Below, one piece after another: positions 34,668-41,681 of a DNA stretch of 64,000 nucleotides. Below the pieces are notes generated by a model. That model was given only the letters and a program-made list of their open reading frames with translations, was not told where the DNA came from and searched no databases. Positions within the stretch are counted from its first letter, which is position 1. Each line of letters begins with the position of its first letter. Made by a program: the position numbers and the translations under genes. The stretch comes from Shewanella polaris (GTDB taxonomy: Bacteria; Pseudomonadota; Gammaproteobacteria; Enterobacterales; Shewanellaceae), in contig NZ_CP041036.1 in the NCBI RefSeq assembly GCF_006385555.1, positions 2,294,001 to 2,358,000 of the forward strand, in the 5' to 3' direction.

Positions 34668-35420
34668 ATGATACAAGCAATCATAGGTGCATTATTAATA
34701 GGTTTAGTGCTGAGCATGTTGGGTTCTGGTGGCTCAATTCTTACGGTTCCAGTGTTGCTATATCTCATTGGTATGCAGCCAGAATTAGCGATTGCCTCAT
34801 CATTATGCATCGTTGGTGCAATCAGTGTAGTCAGTAGTATTGGGTTTATTAAACAAAAAAAGGTCTCTTGGCCTCATGTTTTTTTGTTTGGGTTACCTGG
34901 TATGGCAGGCACTTATATAGGTGCATGGGCAAGTACCTTTTTCAATAGTGACATACAGCTCAAGGTGTTTGTGGTTTTGATGCTCGTTGGCGCGGTAATG
35001 ATGTGGCGTAATCAATCTGGCAGATGTAAAGCAGGCACCAAGCTGAATATCGTTAAAATCCTGACACAAGGATTGGCTGTGGGTGTCGTCACTGGCTTTG
35101 TGGGTGTCGGCGGTGGTTTTCTCATTGTGCCAGCACTGGTATTGCTTGGTGGTATTGAAATGTGGCTGGCCATTGGCACTAGCTTATTGATTATTTCGAT
35201 GAACTCACTGATTGGTTTTGTTAAATATTACAGTTTGCTTTCAGACAAAGGGCTTCAATTTGATTGGTCGGTTATTGGCATCATGATTGCTGGCGGACTT
35301 GTAGGCAGCATGGCTGGTCAATGGGTAAGCCAGTATGTTCCTAAAGCCATTTTACAAAAAGTATTTGCGGTCTTTTTGGTGTTAATGGCGATATTTATTT
35401 TTATTAAATCTGTTATTTAA
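34668..35420 (+). CDS. TauE/SafE-family sulfite or sulfonate exporter
   Basis: The 250-residue protein has about eight membrane helices and the two internal halves of the TauE/SafE family (GLVLSMLGSGGSILTVPVLLY and GVVTGFVGVGGGFLIVPALVLLG, the two GGG-rich entries). This family moves sulfite, sulfoacetate or related anions across the inner membrane. The gene begins 17 bases after the persulfide-dioxygenase-like gene and 14 bases before the rhodanese, in the same direction. Context supports export of sulfite, which the dioxygenase would make. The specific anion cannot be read from the sequence. Confidence 0.88.
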   Translation: MIQAIIGALLIGLVLSMLGSGGSILTVPVLLYLIGMQPELAIASSLCIVGAISVVSSIGFIKQKKVSWPHVFLFGLPGMAGTYIGAWASTFFNSDIQLKVFVVLMLVGAVMMWRNQSGRCKAGTKLNIVKILTQGLAVGVVTGFVGVGGGFLIVPALVLLGGIEMWLAIGTSLLIISMNSLIGFVKYYSLLSDKGLQFDWSVIGIMIAGGLVGSMAGQWVSQYVPKAILQKVFAVFLVLMAIFIFIKSVI

Positions 35421-35434
35421 TTCTTGAGGTAAAC

Positions 35435-35839
35435 ATGAAAACAGCTAGACAGTACATTAGTGATATCAAAGCGAATATCCTCGAAGTGACAACTCAAGAG
35501 TTACTCACTGCAATGCTTAACCCTGAAGCCGTTATTATTGATGTTCGTGAACATGAAGAGTTTATCACTGGCCATGTTGAAGGGGCGGTGAATTTTCCTC
35601 GCGGCGTATTAGAGATGAAAATACAAGAACACCCTTTGGTGAGTCATCACTGTGAAGCATCAATGGCATTAGAAGAGTTAGCAAACAAGGATATTTACCT
35701 TATTTGTCGTTCTGGTGGACGCTCCGCACTTGCTGCTGAATCATTGCAGAATATGGGCTTTAGCAGACCTCTTTCTGTAGCCGGTGGTATGATGCAATGG
35801 CAACAGGATGGTTTTCCGTTGGTGAGTTATAAGGCCTAA
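35435..35839 (+). CDS. Rhodanese-like single-domain sulfurtransferase
   Basis: The 134-residue protein has one rhodanese domain: VIIDVREHEEFITGHVEGAVNFPRG (about 32-56) and the active-site loop CRSGGR near residue 90, a six-residue loop that fits sulfane-sulfur transfer. No signal peptide is present, so it is cytoplasmic. It ends the four-gene run with the peroxiredoxin, persulfide-dioxygenase-like and TauE genes. Rhodaneses of this type move sulfur between thiosulfate, persulfides and glutathione, and some accompany persulfide dioxygenases. The exact donor and acceptor are unknown here. Confidence 0.88.
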   Translation: MKTARQYISDIKANILEVTTQELLTAMLNPEAVIIDVREHEEFITGHVEGAVNFPRGVLEMKIQEHPLVSHHCEASMALEELANKDIYLICRSGGRSALAAESLQNMGFSRPLSVAGGMMQWQQDGFPLVSYKA

Positions 35840-35847
35840 AGTAATAC

Positions 35848-35877
35848 AACACGAACCGGGTTATGCTGGTTCGTGTT
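35848..35877 (+). terminator. Hairpin after the rhodanese gene
   Basis: A perfect 10-bp inverted repeat (AACACGAACC / GGTTCGTGTT) with a 10-base loop starts 8 bases after the rhodanese stop. There is no clear T tract on either strand, so it may act as an RNA-end stabiliser or as part of a convergent terminator. Confidence 0.55.
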
Positions 35878-35887
35878 AGTTGCTAAC

Positions 35888-35939
35888 ATTAGTTAATTGT
35901 ATTAGTTGGTGATATTAGTTTGTTATATTAGTTGGTTAT
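35888..35939. repeat. Four tandem 13-bp repeats
   Basis: Four adjacent 13-base units (consensus ATTAGTTgGTtAT) occupy 35888-35939 between convergent genes. The units differ by one to four bases: ATTAGTTAATTGT, ATTAGTTGGTGAT, ATTAGTTTGTTAT and ATTAGTTGGTTAT. Such short tandem repeats can arise by replication slippage. Confidence 0.8.
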
Positions 35940-35957
35940 CTTGGTTATTCTCGAGTA

Positions 35958-36824
35958 TTACAACTGATTAAGCGGTATTTTAAGGTAATAGTTACCGGTA
36001 GCTTCTGCTGGAGGCATATTGCCTGCACGAATATTAAATTGTATTACGGGCAATAATAAAGGCTGGATATCTGAATCAACATGGCGTTGCTGATGTAACT
36101 TAACAAACTCAGCAAGGGTTGCTTTACCACCAACCACACTGTTATAACGTTTTTGCGCTATAACGGATGTTTCTAACACCTCATCGGCGCGTTTTTCTGC
36201 AAGCTTATTATGTCCGACGAACACCCGAGTACAATTTGGCAATGCCAATATTCGCTGAATGGAATGGTATAAAGTGGTTGTGCTGCTATCTGGAAAGTCT
36301 ACATTTACAGTACCCAACTCTGGGGTTGATAAGGTATCGCCGACAAACACGGCATCTTCAATAAGATAACTTACACAGGCAGGTGTATGCCCAGGTGTAT
36401 ACATGATATGAATATCTAAATGACCCAGTTTAATGAGTTCTTCATCGGTAAACAGTTGATCAAACTGTTCACCATTGCACTTAAAACTGTCATCTAAATT
36501 AAGTAATCGTTTAAAGGTATGCTGAATTTGGGTAATGTGTTCGCCAATACCTGTCATCCCCCCACGTTGTTTCTTGATATAACACGCAGCTGACACATGA
36601 TCACAATGAGCATGAGTTTCTAAAATCCATTCAATTTCAAATCCATTATTGTCAATATGATCTATGATGCTATCGGCAAAACCAGTGCTTATTGTGCCAG
36701 ATGCTATATCAAAATCTAAAACAGGATCAATAACCGCACTTTGACAAGTCGCAAGATCGGTCACCACATAGGTAACTGTATGGCTAGCTGGATGATAAAA
36801 AGGATCAATCCGGATTTTACTCAT
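35958..36824 (-). CDS. Second metallo-beta-lactamase-fold hydrolase, paralogue of the persulfide-dioxygenase-like protein
   Basis: The 288 residues align along their length with the protein at 33781-34650 (same DPVLDFD, LETHAH-x-DH, GEHITQIQ..TFK, HTPA and NIRAGNMPPAE blocks). Metal motifs THAHCDH and YTPGHTP remain. However, GTARCDFPGGD has become GTVNVDFPDSS, and CHDYPTEGRD has become GHNKLAEKRA. The metal site is probably intact while the substrate pocket has changed. It is a lone minus-strand gene, convergent with the rhodanese run, and no sigma-54-like promoter is visible upstream. A persulfide or thioester substrate is possible; I would not assume dioxygenase activity. Confidence 0.85.
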   Translation of the reverse strand: MSKIRIDPFYHPASHTVTYVVTDLATCQSAVIDPVLDFDIASGTISTGFADSIIDHIDNNGFEIEWILETHAHCDHVSAACYIKKQRGGMTGIGEHITQIQHTFKRLLNLDDSFKCNGEQFDQLFTDEELIKLGHLDIHIMYTPGHTPACVSYLIEDAVFVGDTLSTPELGTVNVDFPDSSTTTLYHSIQRILALPNCTRVFVGHNKLAEKRADEVLETSVIAQKRYNSVVGGKATLAEFVKLHQQRHVDSDIQPLLLPVIQFNIRAGNMPPAEATGNYYLKIPLNQL

Positions 36825-37104
36825 GACAAATTAACTCCCAACAAAATACATAATGCATTTGTTAGATAACACTTCAGATAAAAATTAACCTACATTTGCA
36901 ACATCATTTCGACAACGACGGTGAAGGCTTAATTACGACAGCTTAATATTAAATTAAATCATTATCATAAACTGCGCATGACGTCGCAATAAGTAGCAAA
37001 TAACGACACGATAATGAAATGTGTATGACTTAGGTTTGGTGTAGTAGGGCTTAACAGCAGTTAAGCCCTACGTAACACTAGGATATTCTATTCATGCATT
37101 AATT

Positions 37105-37761
37105 CTATTGTTTCAGCTTTGTTGTAGTTGTCATCGATTGAGCTGGATTACTGATCACCTTTTGCAATGAAAATGCCCCGCGAATATCACCTAGAGCAAA
37201 GTTAACTGCTTTATCATTTGGGTAGGTTTTGTTTATCAATGCACTCACGTCAGGTTCAACATTGCTACCATGACAACCTAAGCATAATTCCTGAGTCGGT
37301 ATTGCTTTCATATAACGAAAATGGGTTTCCCCATCATTGACAATATATTCACTCGCAATGATGGGTTTATCAGCAGCCTGTTGCCCTGAAGCGTTAATAA
37401 CTTCAAATTTTTGTAATTGGGTTAACTCCCAAGCATCAGGCGTATTTTCTGAATTACGCATCCGTAAACTGGTGCGCTTCAGTGTCCATCCTTCTTTAGC
37501 GTTCTCAGCGGCAATGGCTGGCGCGACAGAGTGACACACCGACACGGCATTAATTAATCCACCTTGTTTAATTGCTGCTTTTAACTGGCCTTTTAATGCT
37601 TGGCTAAAGTCAGCAATACGTTGGTTAGCTTGTTGTTCAAGTGTTTGCTGCTCAGTGAGTGATTCAGCCTGCCCTATTGTCGAAATACTCATAAACATGA
37701 TTAGCCCAGTCATTTGGCCAGACTTTATCCATGAGTTAGTTTGTTTGTGTGTTAAGCGCAT
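37105..37761 (-). CDS. DUF3365 (Tll0287-like) monohaem protein
   Basis: The 218 residues have a signal-type hydrophobic segment (about 15-32, ending IGQAES) and a DUF3365 domain with an AVSVCHSVAP stretch and one CxxCH haem site (CLGCHGSN). The domain is a PAS-like fold seen in periplasmic haem sensors and electron carriers. Translation begins in a TAATG overlap with the sulfide:quinone oxidoreductase stop, so the two are coupled. It could accept electrons from that flavoprotein, sense redox state, or protect it; the sequence does not decide. Alternative ATGs at codons 18 and 24 would shorten the signal. Confidence 0.85.
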   Translation of the reverse strand: MRLTHKQTNSWIKSGQMTGLIMFMSISTIGQAESLTEQQTLEQQANQRIADFSQALKGQLKAAIKQGGLINAVSVCHSVAPAIAAENAKEGWTLKRTSLRMRNSENTPDAWELTQLQKFEVINASGQQAADKPIIASEYIVNDGETHFRYMKAIPTQELCLGCHGSNVEPDVSALINKTYPNDKAVNFALGDIRGAFSLQKVISNPAQSMTTTTKLKQ

Positions 37762-39047
37762 TATTCGTCATCCTTTGTTTCTAGTCGAGTTATCCCCATG
37801 AGTTTGAGGCCATATTTTTCATAAAGTGGTTCACTACTTCCGGTTTTCATTTTACGTAAAAAATATTTCTCAAAACCAATTTTAGCTAAATGTGCCCATT
37901 TACCTTTAGCAAACCATGACACATTCCTTGGGGCTATTTGTGGGATAGCCACGAATACCGCACCAGTGTCCCCCATGTCAGCAATACAAATCGCATTCCA
38001 AGTCCCTTTACTTTTAGGTGCAACATTTTCAACAATAATGCTATGCAGGTTATGGGCTATGGCGGTCATCATTGACTCGATCATATATCCTGTTTTAGGC
38101 ATTCCCGTTGGTACTGGAGTCACTTCTGCAGGCGGAATTGCGACACAAACCCCTCCCGCAAAAATATTGTTAAATCTTGGTGATTGTTGATGCTCGTCTG
38201 TAATGACAAAACCTTTGACATTGCATAAACCTTCTACATTGGCGACGGCATCAATACCGGCAAACGGTGGAATTAACATTGCGTGATTAAATGGCAGTGA
38301 GTGTGAAAGGTAAAGATCTCCTTTACGATCTAGTTCAGATATGTGCATGGTTCCTTGTTCAATATTGTCGACACTCGCGTTACATATCCATTTAATATCT
38401 CGCTGACGTAACTCAGATTCGAGCATTGATTTTGAATCACCAACACCGTCTAGTCCTAAATGACCCACATAAGGCTCACTGGTGACAAAATGAATTGGCA
38501 CTTTATTCCTGATACCTGCATCACGTAATACTTTGTCTAATATGAACACATATTCATAAGCTGGTCCAAAACAACTGGCACCTTGAAATGACCCCACTAT
38601 CACTGGACCTGGTTTTGCTAATAGCTTATCTACATCGATTTTGCAGGTTAACGCATGTTCCAGTGAACATACTGATTGAGTAAAGTGTTCTGGCCCTGCT
38701 CCAGGTATGGTGTTAAACGCCAACTTAGGTCCTGTGGCAATGACTAAATAGTCATAGTCAATAATGCCATTATCAGCGGTAATCAGTTGGTTTTGTTCAG
38801 CATCAATTTGAGTGACAAAAGCACATTTAAAATCAATATCTTTTTTAGCCAAATATTTTGCTATTGGTATAGATATCGCTTCGGGTTCTCGCCAACCCAC
38901 TGCAACCCAAGGATTAGACGGTACAAAGCGGAAGTTTTCACGCTCATTAACCATTAACACCTGATGATTTTTACCTAGGATATCTTTAATTTCATACGCA
39001 GCAGGCATACCACCAGTACCTGCGCCAAGCACGACAACCTTCGCCAT
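37761..39047 (-). CDS. sqr: Sulfide:quinone oxidoreductase family flavoprotein
   Basis: The 428 residues are a two-dinucleotide-domain flavoprotein of the SQR/FCSD family. FAD binding is seen in VVVLGAGTGGMPAAYEI and YLVIATGPK, with a late GGVCVAIPPAEVTPVPTGMPKTG split here at the C-terminal side. The redox cysteines expected for SQR are at Cys127 (QSVCSLE), Cys159 (QGASCFGPAYE) and Cys301 (GGVCVAIPP). It oxidises sulfide to persulfide or polysulfide and reduces quinone at the inner face of the membrane; a C-terminal amphipathic part (about 370-415) would attach it. A sigma-54-like promoter lies 64 bases upstream and the FisR-like activator is divergent. The haem gene is translationally coupled behind it. 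Confidence 0.87.
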   Translation of the reverse strand: MAKVVVLGAGTGGMPAAYEIKDILGKNHQVLMVNERENFRFVPSNPWVAVGWREPEAISIPIAKYLAKKDIDFKCAFVTQIDAEQNQLITADNGIIDYDYLVIATGPKLAFNTIPGAGPEHFTQSVCSLEHALTCKIDVDKLLAKPGPVIVGSFQGASCFGPAYEYVFILDKVLRDAGIRNKVPIHFVTSEPYVGHLGLDGVGDSKSMLESELRQRDIKWICNASVDNIEQGTMHISELDRKGDLYLSHSLPFNHAMLIPPFAGIDAVANVEGLCNVKGFVITDEHQQSPRFNNIFAGGVCVAIPPAEVTPVPTGMPKTGYMIESMMTAIAHNLHSIIVENVAPKSKGTWNAICIADMGDTGAVFVAIPQIAPRNVSWFAKGKWAHLAKIGFEKYFLRKMKTGSSEPLYEKYGLKLMGITRLETKDDE

Positions 39048-39110
39048 TGAGTATTCTCCCCATTTTATGTTCTACTAACCAATATGGTCAGGAAACATAT
39101 AACAAGATGA

Positions 39111-39127
39111 ATACAAACCTTGTGCCA
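39111..39127 (-). promoter_or_regulatory. Sigma-54-like promoter of sqr
   Basis: Read on the minus strand: TGGCAC-AAGGT-TTGT, with a perfect -24 element and one mismatch at -12 (T for C), and the required 10 bases between GG and the -12 pair. It lies 64 bases before the sqr ATG. Confidence 0.55.
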
Positions 39128-39211
39128 GATCACACAAATAATATAAATACAATATAATCAGCTAGTTAAAATACATTGATATTTATATGATGCACATGCT
39201 AGGTTATAAAG

Positions 39212-39267
39212 TGACAAATATGACATTGCTGTGACAATTATCGTGTTAGATTGTGCTAAAAATGTCA
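39212..39267. promoter_or_regulatory. Clustered TGACA motifs, candidate FisR enhancer for sqr
   Basis: TGACA occurs at 39212, 39221 and 39232, and TGTCA at 39263, in the region that is upstream of the sqr promoter by about 85-150 bases. The same TGACAAT core forms an inverted repeat upstream of the peroxiredoxin operon at 32811-32837. Confidence 0.4.
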
Positions 39268-39312
39268 TTTAGATATTAACGGCTAGATGCGTACTGCAAA
39301 CGAGAGCAATAA

Positions 39313-40629
39313 ATGAATAACACTACTGTTGTGCAATCCATGATCAACGCGATTGATAAACCAGCGATATTTATTTCACCTGATTATGTTATTCATGCTG
39401 TTAATCAAGCCTATATAGAAACCTACGACACCCAAGTTATTTTAGGTCAAAGTCGCTGTCATCAGATATCACATCATAGTGACGAACCTTGTGATAAACA
39501 TGGCGAAGAGTGTCCGCTACAACAATGCCAAAGCACGCAAAGGGCTGCCAATGCGGTGCATATTCATAGCACCGCACAGGGTAAGTCATATTGCGATATT
39601 TTAATGAAACCCATTAAAGACAGCAGTGGAGAAATATTAGGGTTTCTGGAGATTTTAGATGCTATCGATTATGCGTCAACAGAATCTAAAAAAGGCACCA
39701 TGGTGGGTCAGTCTGCGCCATTTAAACAAATGCTCAACAGAATTAACCGAGCATCTCAATCCAGCATTGCTGTGCTATTACAAGGTGAAACTGGTGCAGG
39801 TAAAGAATTAGTCGCCAAAGCAGTGCATCAGGCCAGTAGCCGAAATGATAAACCGTTTGTGGTCATTGAATGTACCGGACTCAGTGAAAACCTATTTGAA
39901 AGTGAATTATTTGGTTACGAAAAAGGTGCCTTTACCGGCGCAACAACCAGTAAAAAGGGTCTGATTGAGATAGCCCATGGTGGTACGGTATTTTTTGATG
40001 AAATTGGTGATGTTCCGTTGAACATGCAAGTAAAATTGCTTAGGTTACTCGAAACCCAATGTTATCGAGCCGTCGGCGGATTAAAACAAAAACGCTCTGA
40101 CTTTAGATTAGTCAGTGCTAGTCATAAAAATTTATTGGATTTGGTTGAAAAAGGTGAATTTAGACGTGATCTATATTATCGCATTGCAGGATTTCCCATT
40201 TACTTACCCTCGTTACGTGAACGCCATGATGACATTCCAGGACTCGTTAAGCATTTTATAAAGTATTCTGAATACAAACATAAAAAGTTTTCGGTCAATG
40301 CTTTAACTTTACTTAGCCGCTATGCATTCCCTGGTAATATTCGGGAATTAAAAAATATTATTGAACAAGCGGCACTGATAGCCAACGAAGATACTATCCA
40401 CAGCAATGATTTACCTGAAAGTGTACAACTAACAGTAACAAGTGATGTCGTTAACACCAATACAGACACAGAAATAGTGACTTTAGATGACATGGAGTGT
40501 GCATATCTTTCTCAAATATGCTCGCAATATCAGGGATCACCAGCTGAGTTAGCCATAACACTGAATATTAGTGTGCGTACTTTATATCGTAAATTACAGC
40601 GCTATGGCTTAAAGCTTACAACGCTGTAA
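39313..40629 (+). CDS. fisR: FisR-like sigma-54-dependent activator sensing sulfane sulfur
   Basis: The 438 residues have an N-terminal PAS-like domain, a complete AAA+ domain (Walker A GETGAGKE at 158-165, GAFTGA at 205-210, Walker B VFFDE ending at 230) and a C-terminal Fis-type helix-turn-helix (ELAITLNISVRTLYRKLQRYGL). Cysteines 49, 60 and 67 (plus 72) lie in the sensor domain. The 11- and 7-residue spacing matches the C53/C64/C71 set of Cupriavidus FisR, which reacts with persulfides and then activates sqr and pdo genes. It is divergent from sqr, and sigma-54-like promoters precede sqr and the peroxiredoxin operon. Unlike the regulator at 14156, the GAFTGA loop is intact. Confidence 0.85.
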   Translation: MNNTTVVQSMINAIDKPAIFISPDYVIHAVNQAYIETYDTQVILGQSRCHQISHHSDEPCDKHGEECPLQQCQSTQRAANAVHIHSTAQGKSYCDILMKPIKDSSGEILGFLEILDAIDYASTESKKGTMVGQSAPFKQMLNRINRASQSSIAVLLQGETGAGKELVAKAVHQASSRNDKPFVVIECTGLSENLFESELFGYEKGAFTGATTSKKGLIEIAHGGTVFFDEIGDVPLNMQVKLLRLLETQCYRAVGGLKQKRSDFRLVSASHKNLLDLVEKGEFRRDLYYRIAGFPIYLPSLRERHDDIPGLVKHFIKYSEYKHKKFSVNALTLLSRYAFPGNIRELKNIIEQAALIANEDTIHSNDLPESVQLTVTSDVVNTNTDTEIVTLDDMECAYLSQICSQYQGSPAELAITLNISVRTLYRKLQRYGLKLTTL

Positions 40630-40655
40630 TAACAATATCTCCACCATCGTTATCA

Positions 40656-41210
40656 TTAATGATGATGATGCATTATTGAGTGCTTTTTACAGCAACGTTT
40701 CATTGTAGCTGTTTCATTTGCCAATTCAGATTCAGACTCGCAGCAACGTTTATGTGTCCCCGAGTCAGATTGATTATGGCAGCCTTCCTCACCATGCGCA
40801 TGATGTTCATGCTCATGTTCATGGTTACAACAACCACCATTGGCCTTCTTAGCAATATTATTGATTGATGGACGCCCCTGACTTGCCTCGGTAAATGGCT
40901 CACAGTCTGCTAAATTAGCACCTGCAAAATACTCTATTGCTGTGCGACCATTTTTTGCATGAAATACACTCAATTGTTGGCTTAATAATTTAGATAACAG
41001 TTGTTGACCAATGTTACGCACGATGACGCGATCCGCTCCATTTGCCAGTATCATACTGACTAATTGTTGCTTACCCTCACATCCTTCAGCTAACGCTGGG
41101 TTCACAAAGCGCCCTTTTACTTGGCCTTGCTCATCGATAAATAGCATCTCATCGGCACGACTAAAGTGGTTGGCAATATGTTGATCTTTCATTGGTATGG
41201 CGGTAATCAT
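40656..41210 (-). CDS. NifX/NifB-type dinitrogenase cofactor-like protein with a metal-binding tail
   Basis: The first 120 residues have the NifX/NifB-like fold of the Nitro_FeMo-Co family (MITAIPMKDQHIANHFSRADEM, QLVSMILANGADRVIVRNIGQQLLSKLL), normally for carrying iron-sulfur or Fe-Mo precursor clusters. The last 60 residues are rich in Cys and His (GGCCNHEHEHEHHAHG, HKRCCES, MKRCCKKHSIMHHHH), suggesting metal storage or delivery. No nitrogenase genes are visible, so a general metal or iron-sulfur role is likelier. Its ATG overlaps the DUF134 stop by four bases, so the pair is co-transcribed. Confidence 0.85.
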   Translation of the reverse strand: MITAIPMKDQHIANHFSRADEMLFIDEQGQVKGRFVNPALAEGCEGKQQLVSMILANGADRVIVRNIGQQLLSKLLSQQLSVFHAKNGRTAIEYFAGANLADCEPFTEASQGRPSINNIAKKANGGCCNHEHEHEHHAHGEEGCHNQSDSGTHKRCCESESELANETATMKRCCKKHSIMHHHH

Positions 41211-41500
41211 AATTTCTCCTCATGTGCATTTTGCATTAACAACGCTTTACCATTGGTTAAGCAGTCCATTAATTTAAAACGCGCAAGCTTAAGTACATTA
41301 GCTAACGTTTGACGTGACACTCCCATTTGAATAGCCGCTTGTTGCTGTTGCATTTTTAACAAGTCAACTAAACGCAATGCTTCAAACTCATCGCTATCCA
41401 TTGCAATGTTTTCAAGTTTGTCCATCGGAATACCATTGGGCTTGAAACAGCTTTTAGCTGGTCCCCCACAAATTGTTCGCTGAATTTTCGGTCTTGACAT
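41207..41500 (-). CDS. DUF134 helix-turn-helix regulator
   Basis: From the ATG at 41500 the protein has 97 residues and begins MSRPKIQRTICGGPAKSCFKPNG, the conserved DUF134 start with its two cysteines. A sigma-4-like helix-turn-helix follows (DEFEALRLVDLLKMQQQQAAIQMGVSRQTLANVLKLAR, split over about 33-70). The longer frame from 41647 is rejected because it covers AT-rich non-coding DNA. The cysteines suggest metal or iron-sulfur control of DNA binding, by inference. Two palindromic copies of GGCATATGC lie just upstream, apt for autoregulation. It is co-transcribed with the NifX-like gene. Confidence 0.88.
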   Translation of the reverse strand: MSRPKIQRTICGGPAKSCFKPNGIPMDKLENIAMDSDEFEALRLVDLLKMQQQQAAIQMGVSRQTLANVLKLARFKLMDCLTNGKALLMQNAHEEKL

Positions 41501-41517
41501 AATCAACTCATGTTTGT

Positions 41518-41557
41518 TGGCATATGCTATATATACACCTATAAATGGCATATGCCA
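41518..41557. promoter_or_regulatory. Paired GGCATATGC operators upstream of DUF134
   Basis: TGGCATATGCTA (41518-41529) and the perfect palindrome TGGCATATGCCA (41546-41557) lie 28 bases apart in the leader of the DUF134 gene. They probably bind that regulator itself. Confidence 0.6.
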
Positions 41558-41681
41558 ATTATAGTTTGTATTTTGTGATCGATTGCACTCTTTATGTAAA
41601 CATGATTTTTTTGTCCATAAATGGCTGTAAATATGGCTGATAAACAATCAATAATAACGAGTTATACTAATCTCAAAGCCC

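Noticed and set aside
35888..35939. CRISPR array
   Set aside because: Units are 13 bp and contiguous with no spacers; it is a simple tandem repeat.
36825..37104. Sigma-54 promoter for the second hydrolase
   Set aside because: No TGGCAC-N5-TTGC-like element with correct spacing was seen on the minus strand, nor a TGACAAT repeat.
40656..41210. Nitrogen-fixation gene
   Set aside because: The NifX-like fold is present, but no nif genes are nearby and the His/Cys tail suggests a different metal role.
41501..41647. N-terminal extension of DUF134
   Set aside because: It contains the palindromic operator region, and the ATG at 41500 gives the conserved MSRPKIQR start.
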